From assembly GCA_025965495.1 (NCBI GenBank), contig JAOPWW010000181.1, positions 1 to 9,178 of the forward strand: a stretch of DNA of 9,178 nucleotides, written 5' to 3'. Positions within the stretch are counted from its first letter, which is position 1. The number at the start of each line of letters is the position of its first letter. This document shows positions 1 through 6,438 of the stretch, in pieces. Source of the stretch: Frankiales bacterium. Its GTDB lineage: Bacteria > Actinomycetota > Actinomycetes > Mycobacteriales > SCTD01. The notes below the pieces were generated by a model. That model was given only the letters and a program-made list of their open reading frames with translations. It was not told the origin of the DNA and did no database searches. The position numbers were made by a program, and so were the translations under genes.

Positions 1-324
1 GCACCAGCACAGGTAGGCGTCGCCCTGGGCCAGCAGCTGGTCGACGTAGGGCTGGTAGGTGTCCAGCCGCTCGCTCTGCCGGTACGGCCCGACGGGGCCG
101 CCCTTGTCCGGGCCCTCGTCCCAGTCCAGCCCGAGCCAGCGCAGGGTGTCGTAGACCTGCTGCTCGCTGTCGGCCCGGAAGCGGGCGCGGTCGGTGTCCT
201 CCACCCGCAGCAGGAACTGGCCGCCCTGCTGGCGGGCGAAGGCCAGGTTGAACAGCGACATGTAGGCGGTGCCGACGTGAGGGTCCCCGGTCGGGCTCGG
301 CGCGACCCGTACGCGCACGGTCAC
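1..324 (-). CDS. gltX: Glutamyl-tRNA synthetase, N-terminal part (partial)
   Basis: The first 108 codons of a class I aminoacyl-tRNA synthetase are present; the rest runs off the window. The protein starts VRVRVAPSPTGDPHVGTAYM after its first two residues, with the HIGH-type signature as H16-V-G-T19. It continues with LLRVEDTDRARFRADSE, LRWLGLDWDEGPDKGGPVGP and YRQSERL, all standard GluRS blocks for binding ATP and glutamate. It ends at AYLCWC, whose C-x-C matches the start of the zinc-binding cysteines of the E. coli enzyme. The enzyme charges tRNA-Glu in the cytoplasm. The start is the GTG at 324, overlapping the upstream TGA as GTGA; another in-frame GTG at 318 is possible. The DPHVGTAYMSLFN segment differs from the form common in actinobacteria, which is discussed as a finding. 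Confidence 0.96.
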   Translation of the reverse strand, partial: MTVRVRVAPSPTGDPHVGTAYMSLFNLAFARQQGGQFLLRVEDTDRARFRADSEQQVYDTLRWLGLDWDEGPDKGGPVGPYRQSERLDTYQPYVDQLLAQGDAYLCWC

Positions 325-1112
325 CGGGACACCACCGGGTTGGTCAGCGTGCCGATGCCCTGCACGCGGACCGACACCGACGAGCCCGCGCTCAGGGGCC
401 CGACGCCGGCCGGCGTCCCGGTGAGGACGACGTCGCCCGGCAGCAGGGTCATGAACGACGTGATGAAGGCGAGCACCTTCGGGACGTCGTGGATCAGGTC
501 GCGGGTGTTGCCGTCCTGGCGCAGCTGCCCGTCGACGCTGCACTGGACCCCGGCGTCGGCGACGTCGAAGTCCGTCTCGAGCCACGGGCCGAGCGGGCAG
601 AAGGTGTCGTGGCCCTTGCCGCGCGTCCACTGCCCGTCGGACTTCTGGTGGTCGCGTGCGGTGACGTCGTTGGCGCAGGTGTAGCCCCACACGTGGTCGA
701 GCGCGGTGAGCGGCGTGAGGTCGCGCGCGGGCTTGCCGATGACGACGGCGAGCTCGGCCTCGTGGTCGACCCGGGTGCTGTCCCGCGGCAGCCGCACCGG
801 GTCGCCGGGCCCGACGACGGACGTCGCCGGCTTGAGGAAGACCACCGGGTCCTCCGACACGGGGCCGCCGGTGAGGTCCTTCATCTCCGCGACGTGGTCG
901 GCGTAGTTCTTGCCGATGCACACGACGTTGATGGGCTGGACGGGGGCGAGCAGGCGCACCGACGACAGCGGCAGGACGTCGCCGGTCGGCGTCGGGTCGA
1001 ACAGCGGGTGACCGACGAGGGTCGCGACCGTGAGGTCGGCGGGGTCCTCGCCGTCGCCGTGCACGAGGCCGTAGGAGATCTCGCCCGCGAGGGCGAAGCG
1101 GGCGATGCGCAC
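321..1112 (-). CDS. Fumarylacetoacetate-hydrolase-family protein
   Basis: This 263-residue protein has a short N-terminal domain (about 1-55) and then an FAH catalytic domain. Visible features are INVVCIGKNYADHVAEM (61-77), VVFLKPATSVVGPGD (90-104), VDHEAELAVVIGK with the metal ligands E118 and E120, GYTCANDVTARD with the third ligand D149, GKGHDTFCPLGPW (165-177) and LTGTPAGVGPL (230-240). The family includes acylpyruvate hydrolases, oxaloacetate decarboxylases and 2-hydroxyhepta-2,4-dienedioate isomerases; the motifs do not tell which. No aromatic-degradation genes are near, so a housekeeping role such as acylpyruvate hydrolysis or oxaloacetate clean-up is a fair guess. The start is GTG at 1112, with a GGAAGG ten bases upstream. 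Its TGA overlaps the gltX GTG. An FAH-family gene next to gltX is also the arrangement I recall in mycobacteria. Confidence 0.93.
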   Translation of the reverse strand: MRIARFALAGEISYGLVHGDGEDPADLTVATLVGHPLFDPTPTGDVLPLSSVRLLAPVQPINVVCIGKNYADHVAEMKDLTGGPVSEDPVVFLKPATSVVGPGDPVRLPRDSTRVDHEAELAVVIGKPARDLTPLTALDHVWGYTCANDVTARDHQKSDGQWTRGKGHDTFCPLGPWLETDFDVADAGVQCSVDGQLRQDGNTRDLIHDVPKVLAFITSFMTLLPGDVVLTGTPAGVGPLSAGSSVSVRVQGIGTLTNPVVSR

Positions 1113-1141
1113 GCGAGGAGGGCCTTCCGGAGCCGGGCGGG

Positions 1142-1164
1142 GGTCGGTGCCGAGGCTACCGACC
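1142..1164 (-). repeat. Inverted repeat with an embedded -10-like element, upstream of the FAH-family gene
   Basis: A perfect seven-base inverted repeat, GGTCGGT (1142-1148) and ACCGACC (1158-1164), flanks a nine-base centre. On the minus strand TAGCCT (1153-1158) lies at the centre edge and fits TANNNT. A weak -35 candidate, CGGACC, lies 17 bases further upstream at 1176-1181. The arrangement is what an operator over a promoter would look like, but it could also be a small hairpin or chance in GC-rich DNA. Confidence 0.35.
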
Positions 1165-1190
1165 GCCCGCCGACCGGTCCGGGGCCCGCC

Positions 1191-2054
1191 TCAGGCGAAG
1201 ACCTGGCGGTGCTCGGTGAGGAACTGCTCGAGCGTGCGAGCCGGCGAGCCGGTGGCCTTCTGGACCTCGTCGGTCACGCGTGCCGCGCCGCCGGAGCGGT
1301 AGACCTCGCCGAGCTCGAGCAGCGCGTCCGCCGTCCACTCCGGCACCCCGGCCTGGACCAGGCCGGTCCGGTACTGGCCCGGCTCGACGTCCTCGAAGCG
1401 CACCTCGCGGTCGAGCACGCGCGAGAGCGTCTCGGCGACCTGGGCGTAGGTCAGGGCCTCGGGACCCGTGATCGTGTAGGTCGCGCCCTCGTGGCCCTCG
1501 CTGGTCAGCACGTGGGCGGCGACCGCCGCGACGTCGCGGACGTCGACGTGGCTGACGGCGCCGTCGCCGACCGCGGCCCGCAGGACGCCCTGCTCCTGCA
1601 CGCTGCCGGCCTGGCCGAGCAGGTTCTGCATGAACGACCCGGGGGCCAGCACGGTGGTCGCCAGGCCGCTGTCGGACAGGCCCTGCACGACCCGGCGGTG
1701 CTGCTGGAGGAAGCGGACGGAGGTCTCACCGGGCGCGTCGACGCCGGCCGCCGCGAGCTTCACGACGTGGGCCTGCGGCGCCCGCTCCTGCACCGCCGCG
1801 ACGACGGCGAGCTCCTGCTCGGCCATGGCGGGGCTGCCCGGGCTCAGCAGGAACACCCGGTCGACGCCCTCGACGGCGGCCCGCAGGGAGGCGGCGTCGT
1901 CGTAGGTGCCGATCGCGAGGTCGACGTCGAAGCCGCGCAGGTCGTCACCGCGCTCGCGGCTGCGGACGAGGGCACGGACGGGGGCGCCCGCGCTGGACAG
2001 CCGGGCGACGAGGGCGCCGCCGACGTTGCCGGTGGCACCGGTCACGAGGATCAC
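1191..2054 (-). CDS. NmrA-like NAD(P)-binding protein (atypical short-chain dehydrogenase)
   Basis: This 287-residue protein has a Rossmann fold starting at its first residues: ILVTGATGNVGGALVARL carries the GxxGxxG fingerprint (G6, G9, G12). Arginines R28 and R31 after the second strand suggest NADP(H) rather than NAD. Downstream are VDRVFLLSPGSP (64-75), HVVKLAAAGVDAP (96-108), TTVLAPGSFMQNLL (133-146) and YTITGPEALTYAQVAETLSR (193-212). This pattern fits the NmrA / QorB-like group of atypical SDR proteins, which includes NADPH sensors and quinone reductases. The classical YxxxK catalytic pair is not evident. The start is GTG at 2054, with GGAG seven bases upstream. It follows the c-di-GMP gene by 61 bases and precedes the FAH-family gene by 78. 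The exact role (sensor or reductase) is unknown. Confidence 0.88.
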   Translation of the reverse strand: MILVTGATGNVGGALVARLSSAGAPVRALVRSRERGDDLRGFDVDLAIGTYDDAASLRAAVEGVDRVFLLSPGSPAMAEQELAVVAAVQERAPQAHVVKLAAAGVDAPGETSVRFLQQHRRVVQGLSDSGLATTVLAPGSFMQNLLGQAGSVQEQGVLRAAVGDGAVSHVDVRDVAAVAAHVLTSEGHEGATYTITGPEALTYAQVAETLSRVLDREVRFEDVEPGQYRTGLVQAGVPEWTADALLELGEVYRSGGAARVTDEVQKATGSPARTLEQFLTEHRQVFA

Positions 2055-2077
2055 AGGAGAGCTCCGGGAGGCTGCGG

Positions 2078-2101
2078 GGACAGGACGCTGGAGCCCTGCC
2101 C
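2078..2101 (-). terminator. Possible hairpin after the GGDEF-EAL gene
   Basis: Read as minus-strand RNA, the arms GGGCAGGGC (2093-2101) and GUCCUGUCC (2078-2086) can form nine pairs, two of them G-U, around a six-base loop. The hairpin lies between the GGDEF-EAL stop and the next gene. No U-run follows, so termination is uncertain; many actinobacterial terminators lack one, but a chance GC-rich fold is equally possible. Confidence 0.3.
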
Positions 2102-2115
2102 GTTCCCCGGGAGGT

Positions 2116-4422
2116 CTACCGCGCGCGGACCGTGCCGCTGCTCGGCCGACCGACGGCGAGCATGCGCCGGGCGTCCGGCTCCCGCAGCGGCTCGGCCAGC
2201 AGGAACCCCTGCCCGACCGGGCAGCGCAGCCGCTCGAGCAGCCGCCACTGCCCCACGGTCTCGACCCCCTCGGCGACGCCGGTCAGCCCCAGCCGGCGGA
2301 CCAGGCCGACGACGGCGTCGAACAGGGCGAGGGCCGCCGGGTCGGCGTCGACGCCGCTGAGCAGCGAGCGGTCGAGCTTGACGACGTCGACGGGCAGCCG
2401 CTTGAGGTAGGCCAGGGAGGAGTAGCCGGCCCCGAAGTCGTCGATGGCCAGGCGCACCCCGAGGGCGCGCAGGTCGTGCAGGACCTCCACGGCGGCGTCG
2501 ACGTCGTGGAGCAGGACGTCCTCGGTCAGCTCCAGGACGAGGTGCCCGGGGTGCAGCCGGGTCTCGCGCAGGACGTCCCGGACGGTGGACACGACGTCGC
2601 TGCGCAGCTGCACCGGCGACAGGTTGACGCTGATCTGGGTGTGGTCGGTCCCCGGCACGGTGTCCTGCCAGGTCCGGAGCGTCCTGCACGCGGCCAGCAG
2701 CACCTGCTCGCCCAGCTCGACGACCAGCCCCGACTCCTCGGCCAGCCCGACGAAGACCCCGGGGGGCAGCTCGCCCCGCACCGGGTGCTGCCACCGGACG
2801 AGCGCCTCGAAGCCGAGCAGCCGCACGTCGGGGACCCGCACGACGGGGTGCCAGCGGACGAACAGCTCGTCGCCGGAGGCCAGGGCCGAGCGCAGGTCCT
2901 GCACGAGCTCGGTGCGCTCGACCAGCCGGTCGCGCAGCTGCGGCTCGAACACCCGGTACCGCCCCTTGCCGGCCGCCTTGGCCGCGTACATCGCGACGTC
3001 GGCGTCGCGCAGCAGGTCGTCGGCGCTCCCGGCCCCGTGCAGGCGCGCGAGCCCGACACTGGCGCCCAGGCTGACGCTGGTGACGCCGACCTCGAAGGGC
3101 TCCGCGAGGACGTCGACGAGGCGGTCGGCCAGCACCTCGGCCCCGAGGTCGTCCAGCGCCCGGGACGGGTCGCCGTCGTCGCCGCCGAGGAGCACGACGA
3201 ACTCGTCCCCGCCGAGGCGGGCGACCAGGTCGCCGGACCGGCAGACGCTCGCCGTGCGGCGGCCGACCTCCACGAGCACCCGGTCGCCGGCGGCGTGGCC
3301 GGCGGTGTCGTTGACGCCCTTGAAGCCGTCCAGGTCCAGCAGCAGCACGGTCGCGCCGGTCCCCGAGGTGGCGGCCCGCTCGAGCCGCTCGCTGAACAGG
3401 GCGCGGTTGGCCAGCCCCGTCAGCGGGTCGGTGAACGCCGCGCTCCGCAGCTCCTCCTCGAGCAGCAGCCGTTCGCTGACGTCGACGTAGACGCCCAGGT
3501 AGCCGAACGGCCGGCCCTCCCTGTCGCGCAGCACGGACGCGCTCTTCTCGACGTCGACGAGCTGCCCGTCGCGGCGGGCCCGGCGGACCTGCTCGCGGCT
3601 GACCGGGCTCTCGACGAGCTCCTGCATGCGGGCGTCGTACTCCGCCGGGTCCACGATCGGGTTGGACCCGCCGAGGACCTCGTGCGCACGCCAGCCGAAG
3701 ATGCGCTCGGCGGCCGGGTTCCACAGCCGCACCCGGCCCTCGAGGTCGAGCTCGACGATCGCCACCGGGGTGCTGCTGACGAGCGCGGACAGGCGGCCGA
3801 GCGCCTCGGCGCCCGCCTCGTGCTGTGCGCGCAGGGCGGTGTGGAGCTGGGCGTTCTCGATCGCGACGCTGGCCTGGGCGGCGTACGCCTCGAGCAGCTC
3901 GCACTGCTCGGGTCCGGGGCGGCGGCCGTCACGAGGCAGGTCGACGCTGATGACCCCGACCAGACCGGAGCGGGCCGTGCGCAGCGGGGCGAGCAGCTCG
4001 TCGAGGGGGTGCCAGGCCAGCGGGTCGTCGGTCGCCGGACGGTCGGGCACCCAGGTCGGGACGCTGTCCTCGGTCGGCACGAGGTGCAGGTAGTCGACCA
4101 GCAGCTCCCCCTGCGGCTGGCAGACCGCCATGAGCTCGTCCCACGTCTGGCGCGTCGCCCTCGTGCCCAGCAGGGCGTCGCGGGCCGCGGGGTCACCGGC
4201 GCAGGCCACCATCTCGAGGTCGCCGTCGGGCATGACCAGGTTGACGCCCGCCACGTCGAAGCCGAGCCCCTCGACCAGCCCCTGGCAGACGCTCTGGAGC
4301 GTGCGGTCCAGGTCGAGGTCGCGGTTGACCTCGCGCACCAGGCGCTGCAGGCGCGCGAGGGACGCGGCACGCCCGTCGTCGTCGGCGACGTCAGGGCGTG
4401 CCCGTGCGAGGGGCAGGGTCAC
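2116..4422 (-). CDS. GAF-PAS-GGDEF-EAL cyclic-di-GMP synthase/phosphodiesterase
   Basis: This 768-residue protein reads as GAF (about 22-195), PAS (about 208-320), GGDEF (about 328-492) and EAL (about 505-755). The GGDEF half keeps D363, N371, GHAAGD (375-380) and an intact GGDEF at 404-408. The RxxD product-inhibition site (R395, D398) sits the usual five residues before it. The EAL half keeps E539-A-L, N600, E631, D661/D662, K682, E718 and Q738, the set expected of an active phosphodiesterase. Both activities are therefore plausible, one making and the other degrading c-di-GMP. No transmembrane segment is visible, so the protein is probably soluble, with GAF and PAS sensing a small ligand, redox state or light. 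The start is GTG at 4422. AGGAG lies just two bases upstream, which is short, but no nearby alternative start is better. It follows the ATP-grasp gene by 37 bases. Confidence 0.95.
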   Translation of the reverse strand: MTLPLARARPDVADDDGRAASLARLQRLVREVNRDLDLDRTLQSVCQGLVEGLGFDVAGVNLVMPDGDLEMVACAGDPAARDALLGTRATRQTWDELMAVCQPQGELLVDYLHLVPTEDSVPTWVPDRPATDDPLAWHPLDELLAPLRTARSGLVGVISVDLPRDGRRPGPEQCELLEAYAAQASVAIENAQLHTALRAQHEAGAEALGRLSALVSSTPVAIVELDLEGRVRLWNPAAERIFGWRAHEVLGGSNPIVDPAEYDARMQELVESPVSREQVRRARRDGQLVDVEKSASVLRDREGRPFGYLGVYVDVSERLLLEEELRSAAFTDPLTGLANRALFSERLERAATSGTGATVLLLDLDGFKGVNDTAGHAAGDRVLVEVGRRTASVCRSGDLVARLGGDEFVVLLGGDDGDPSRALDDLGAEVLADRLVDVLAEPFEVGVTSVSLGASVGLARLHGAGSADDLLRDADVAMYAAKAAGKGRYRVFEPQLRDRLVERTELVQDLRSALASGDELFVRWHPVVRVPDVRLLGFEALVRWQHPVRGELPPGVFVGLAEESGLVVELGEQVLLAACRTLRTWQDTVPGTDHTQISVNLSPVQLRSDVVSTVRDVLRETRLHPGHLVLELTEDVLLHDVDAAVEVLHDLRALGVRLAIDDFGAGYSSLAYLKRLPVDVVKLDRSLLSGVDADPAALALFDAVVGLVRRLGLTGVAEGVETVGQWRLLERLRCPVGQGFLLAEPLREPDARRMLAVGRPSSGTVRAR

Positions 4423-4459
4423 GTCTCCTGATCGGCGCTCCGCCGCCGCTCCTGAGGCG

Positions 4460-5695
4460 TCAGCGGGCGGCGTCGTCGCTCCAGGCTCGCAGCAGGCCCC
4501 GGTAGTGCGCGACGAACTGCTCGTGCTCGTGCGGCGGGAAGGTGGCCTGGACCGTCTCGACGAGCACCCGGTCGAACTCCTCGGAGGAGAAGTAGGCGTG
4601 CGCGACCTCGTCGAGGTCGCCGAGCTGCGTGGCGACGAACTCGGCGTACTGCTCGGCCTGGAAGTACTCGTCCGCCATGCCGCGGTAGGCCGCGAGCTTC
4701 TCGGCGTAGCTGCCGCCGCCGTCGGCGACGTCGAACCAGCGCCGGGTGTCGAGGTCGGTGCGGGGCCGGCGGCCGGTCGCGGTGCAGAACAGGGACCACC
4801 GGACGAGCGCCGTCATCGCCCAGGGGAAGTAGTAGTGCAGCGAGGTGATCGCGACGTCGGGGCAGGCGTTGGCGTAGTCGATCGGGAAGACCCGGCCGTC
4901 GCGCACGAGCGTCTCGCAGGAGTTGAACTCCCAGCGGAAGAACGCGTTGACGACCTTGCCGATGGTCTCGACCTCGGCGCCCGCCTCCGGGGTGAGGAAG
5001 TCGTGGTCGACCGAGTACCGGTCGTGCATGGGCTTGCCCGGGTCGAAGTTCATGACCATCGTCTCGGCCCCGATGGACAGCGACCGGGCGAAGACGTCGA
5101 ACCCCTCGACGCTCGCCTGCAGGTGCATCAGGCGCTGGCCGCTCTCGTCGTAGGCCTGCCGCAGGTCGTGCTCGTCCTGGATGCGCGTCACACCCACCCA
5201 CGCGCCGCCGTCGTAGGGCTTCATGTACAGCGGATAGCCGACCTTCCCGGCCACCTCCGCGAGGTCGAACGGCTGGTTGTACTTGGCCGCCGTGTAGGGG
5301 AAGCGGGGGTTTTCCGGCGGCTGCTTGTGGGGCACCAGCCAGGTCTCGGGCACCTCCAGGCCGAGCCGGATCATCGCGCAGTAGGCGGCGTGCTTCTCCA
5401 TGGACTGGAACGTGAAGGGGTTGTTCAGCAGGTAGGTGTCGTCCAGGAGGGCGACCTTCTTCAGCCACTCGCGCGGCACGTAGTACCAGTAGGCGAGGCG
5501 GTCGACGACCAGGTCGTACCGGCTGGGCTGCCGGAGGTCGAACGGCTCGATGGTGATGCGCTCGACGTCGTAGCGGTGCGTCGTGCCGTCGACCGTGAGC
5601 GCCGGGTCGAGCCGGCGCACCAGGTGCTCGAAGGCGCGCGGCCAGTCCTCCTCGGTCCCGAGCAGGAGCCCGAGCAGGTGCTTCGCGTCAGCCAT
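4460..5695 (-). CDS. ATP-grasp ligase-like protein of unknown substrate
   Basis: This 411-residue protein has a RimK / glutathione-synthetase-like layout. An N-terminal domain (about 1-95) contains RYDLVVDRLAYWYYV and NNPFTFQSMEKHAAY, where K101 sits at the usual first ATP-contact lysine. A core follows with GYPLYMKPYDGGAWVGVTRI (153-172; K159 as second ATP lysine and a glycine-rich loop), ASVEGFDVFARSL (E197) and FRWEFNSCETLVRDGRVFPI leading to DYANACPD (D273, N276), the likely metal and ATP phosphate site. Residues about 300-411 are a helical C-terminal extension beyond the usual ATP-grasp core. Such enzymes join a carboxylate to an amine or thiol through an acyl-phosphate. The substrate here is not predictable. 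It is visibly richer in tyrosine, phenylalanine, lysine and asparagine than its neighbours. The start is ATG at 5695, chosen for its strong binding site; the upstream open frame overlaps the esterase and is rejected. The tight coupling to two esterases suggests a shared pathway. Confidence 0.82.
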   Translation of the reverse strand: MADAKHLLGLLLGTEEDWPRAFEHLVRRLDPALTVDGTTHRYDVERITIEPFDLRQPSRYDLVVDRLAYWYYVPREWLKKVALLDDTYLLNNPFTFQSMEKHAAYCAMIRLGLEVPETWLVPHKQPPENPRFPYTAAKYNQPFDLAEVAGKVGYPLYMKPYDGGAWVGVTRIQDEHDLRQAYDESGQRLMHLQASVEGFDVFARSLSIGAETMVMNFDPGKPMHDRYSVDHDFLTPEAGAEVETIGKVVNAFFRWEFNSCETLVRDGRVFPIDYANACPDVAITSLHYYFPWAMTALVRWSLFCTATGRRPRTDLDTRRWFDVADGGGSYAEKLAAYRGMADEYFQAEQYAEFVATQLGDLDEVAHAYFSSEEFDRVLVETVQATFPPHEHEQFVAHYRGLLRAWSDDAAR

Positions 5696-5699
5696 CGAT

Positions 5700-5704
5700 C
5701 TCCT
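5700..5704 (-). promoter_or_regulatory. Ribosome binding site overlapping the esterase stop
   Basis: The minus strand reads TGAGGAGATCGATG across this junction. AGGAG begins with the last base of the esterase TGA stop and lies four bases before the ATG at 5695. This decides the ATP-grasp start and implies that ribosomes finishing the esterase can re-initiate on the ATP-grasp gene. Confidence 0.75.
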
Positions 5705-6438
5705 CAGACGAACCGGGGCAGGTGGTGCGCGAGCTGGGCGCGCCAGGAGGGCCAGTCGTGAGGGACGTCGTGCCCCCAGAGGTCGGTCTCCACCCGCAGG
5801 CCCTTCTCGACGGCCAGGGCGCCGAGGGCGCGGGTGCTCTCCAGCGCCCCCGTGGTGTCCTCCCACTGCCCCTGGCCGGCCACGAGCAGCAGCGACAGCC
5901 GCAACCGCAGCCAGTCCAGGTGCCCGCCCTCGGCGGCCGACAGGGACCACAGCGGGTTGTTGAGGTGGAAGGAGCTCCCGCGCTCTCCCCAGCCGAGGAC
6001 GGACAGGTCGTAGACGCCGGACAGCCCGATCGCCAGCGGGAACAGGTCGGCGTGCCGGAGCGCGACGTTCACGGCGTGGTAGGCGCCGAAGCTGCAGCCG
6101 GTCACCGCCATCTCCTGCCGACCGCCGCAGTCGGCGTCGACGAACGGCACGACTCCGTGCACGACCCACCGCTCGTAGGCCTCGTGCCGCCGCGCCCGTT
6201 CCTCGAGCGGCAGGTCGTGTCGGTACCAGGAACCGCCGTCCCAGGAGTCGAGGCAGTAGAGCTTCACGCGCCCGGCGTCCAGGAGCGGCCGGACGGCGTC
6301 GACCATGCCGTGGCTCGCGAAGTCCTCCGCCCGTCCCTCGCTGCTCGGGAACACCAGCAGGGGCCGGCCGAAGGAGCCGTGGACGACGACCTTCGGCGCC
6401 CAGCCGAGCTCGTCGCTGGGCAGGTGCACGACCGTCAC
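5704..6438 (-). CDS. Esterase, alpha/beta-hydrolase fold, single domain
   Basis: This 244-residue hydrolase belongs to the putative esterase group (esterase-D like). It has an early strand GRPLLVFPSSEGRAEDF (24-40), YCLDSWDGGSWY (61-72), the nucleophile elbow VTGCSFGAYHAVN (S116 the likely nucleophile), a central LLLVAGQGQWEDT and a C-terminal GHDVPHDWPSWRAQL, in which H227 is the likely catalytic histidine. That HDWxxWR ending is typical of the group. It has no E-set domain and no signal peptide, unlike secreted mycolyl-transferase relatives, so action inside the cell is expected. The start is the GTG at 6438, which overlaps the TGA of the preceding esterase gene as GTGA. The frame is open far upstream, but that part is antisense-like, arginine-rich sequence inside the neighbouring gene. 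The ATP-grasp gene follows after eight bases. The substrate is unknown. Confidence 0.88.
   Translation of the reverse strand: MTVVHLPSDELGWAPKVVVHGSFGRPLLVFPSSEGRAEDFASHGMVDAVRPLLDAGRVKLYCLDSWDGGSWYRHDLPLEERARRHEAYERWVVHGVVPFVDADCGGRQEMAVTGCSFGAYHAVNVALRHADLFPLAIGLSGVYDLSVLGWGERGSSFHLNNPLWSLSAAEGGHLDWLRLRLSLLLVAGQGQWEDTTGALESTRALGALAVEKGLRVETDLWGHDVPHDWPSWRAQLAHHLPRFV

Noticed and set aside
489..2360. A 623-codon open frame on the plus strand crossing the FAH, NmrA-like and c-di-GMP genes
   Set aside because: It spans three genes and their gaps, has no recognisable domain and ends in a Pro/Arg/Ala-rich tail. It is a compositional shadow.
1906..4431. An 841-codon open frame on the plus strand, antisense to the c-di-GMP gene
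   Set aside because: Its product is a low-complexity run rich in Gly, Ala, Val, Arg, Asp and Gln with no domain. The opposite strand has a full set of conserved GAF, PAS, GGDEF and EAL motifs. Long antisense open frames are expected in very GC-rich coding DNA.
4130..5761. A 543-codon plus-strand frame over the ATP-grasp gene
   Set aside because: Antisense to a gene with clear ATP-grasp motifs and a good ribosome binding site; the product shows only compositional repeats.
5696..6169. A possible N-terminal extension of the ATP-grasp protein
   Set aside because: The extension is arginine/alanine-rich and lies inside the second esterase gene in another frame. The ATG at 5695 with AGGAG four bases upstream is a far better start.
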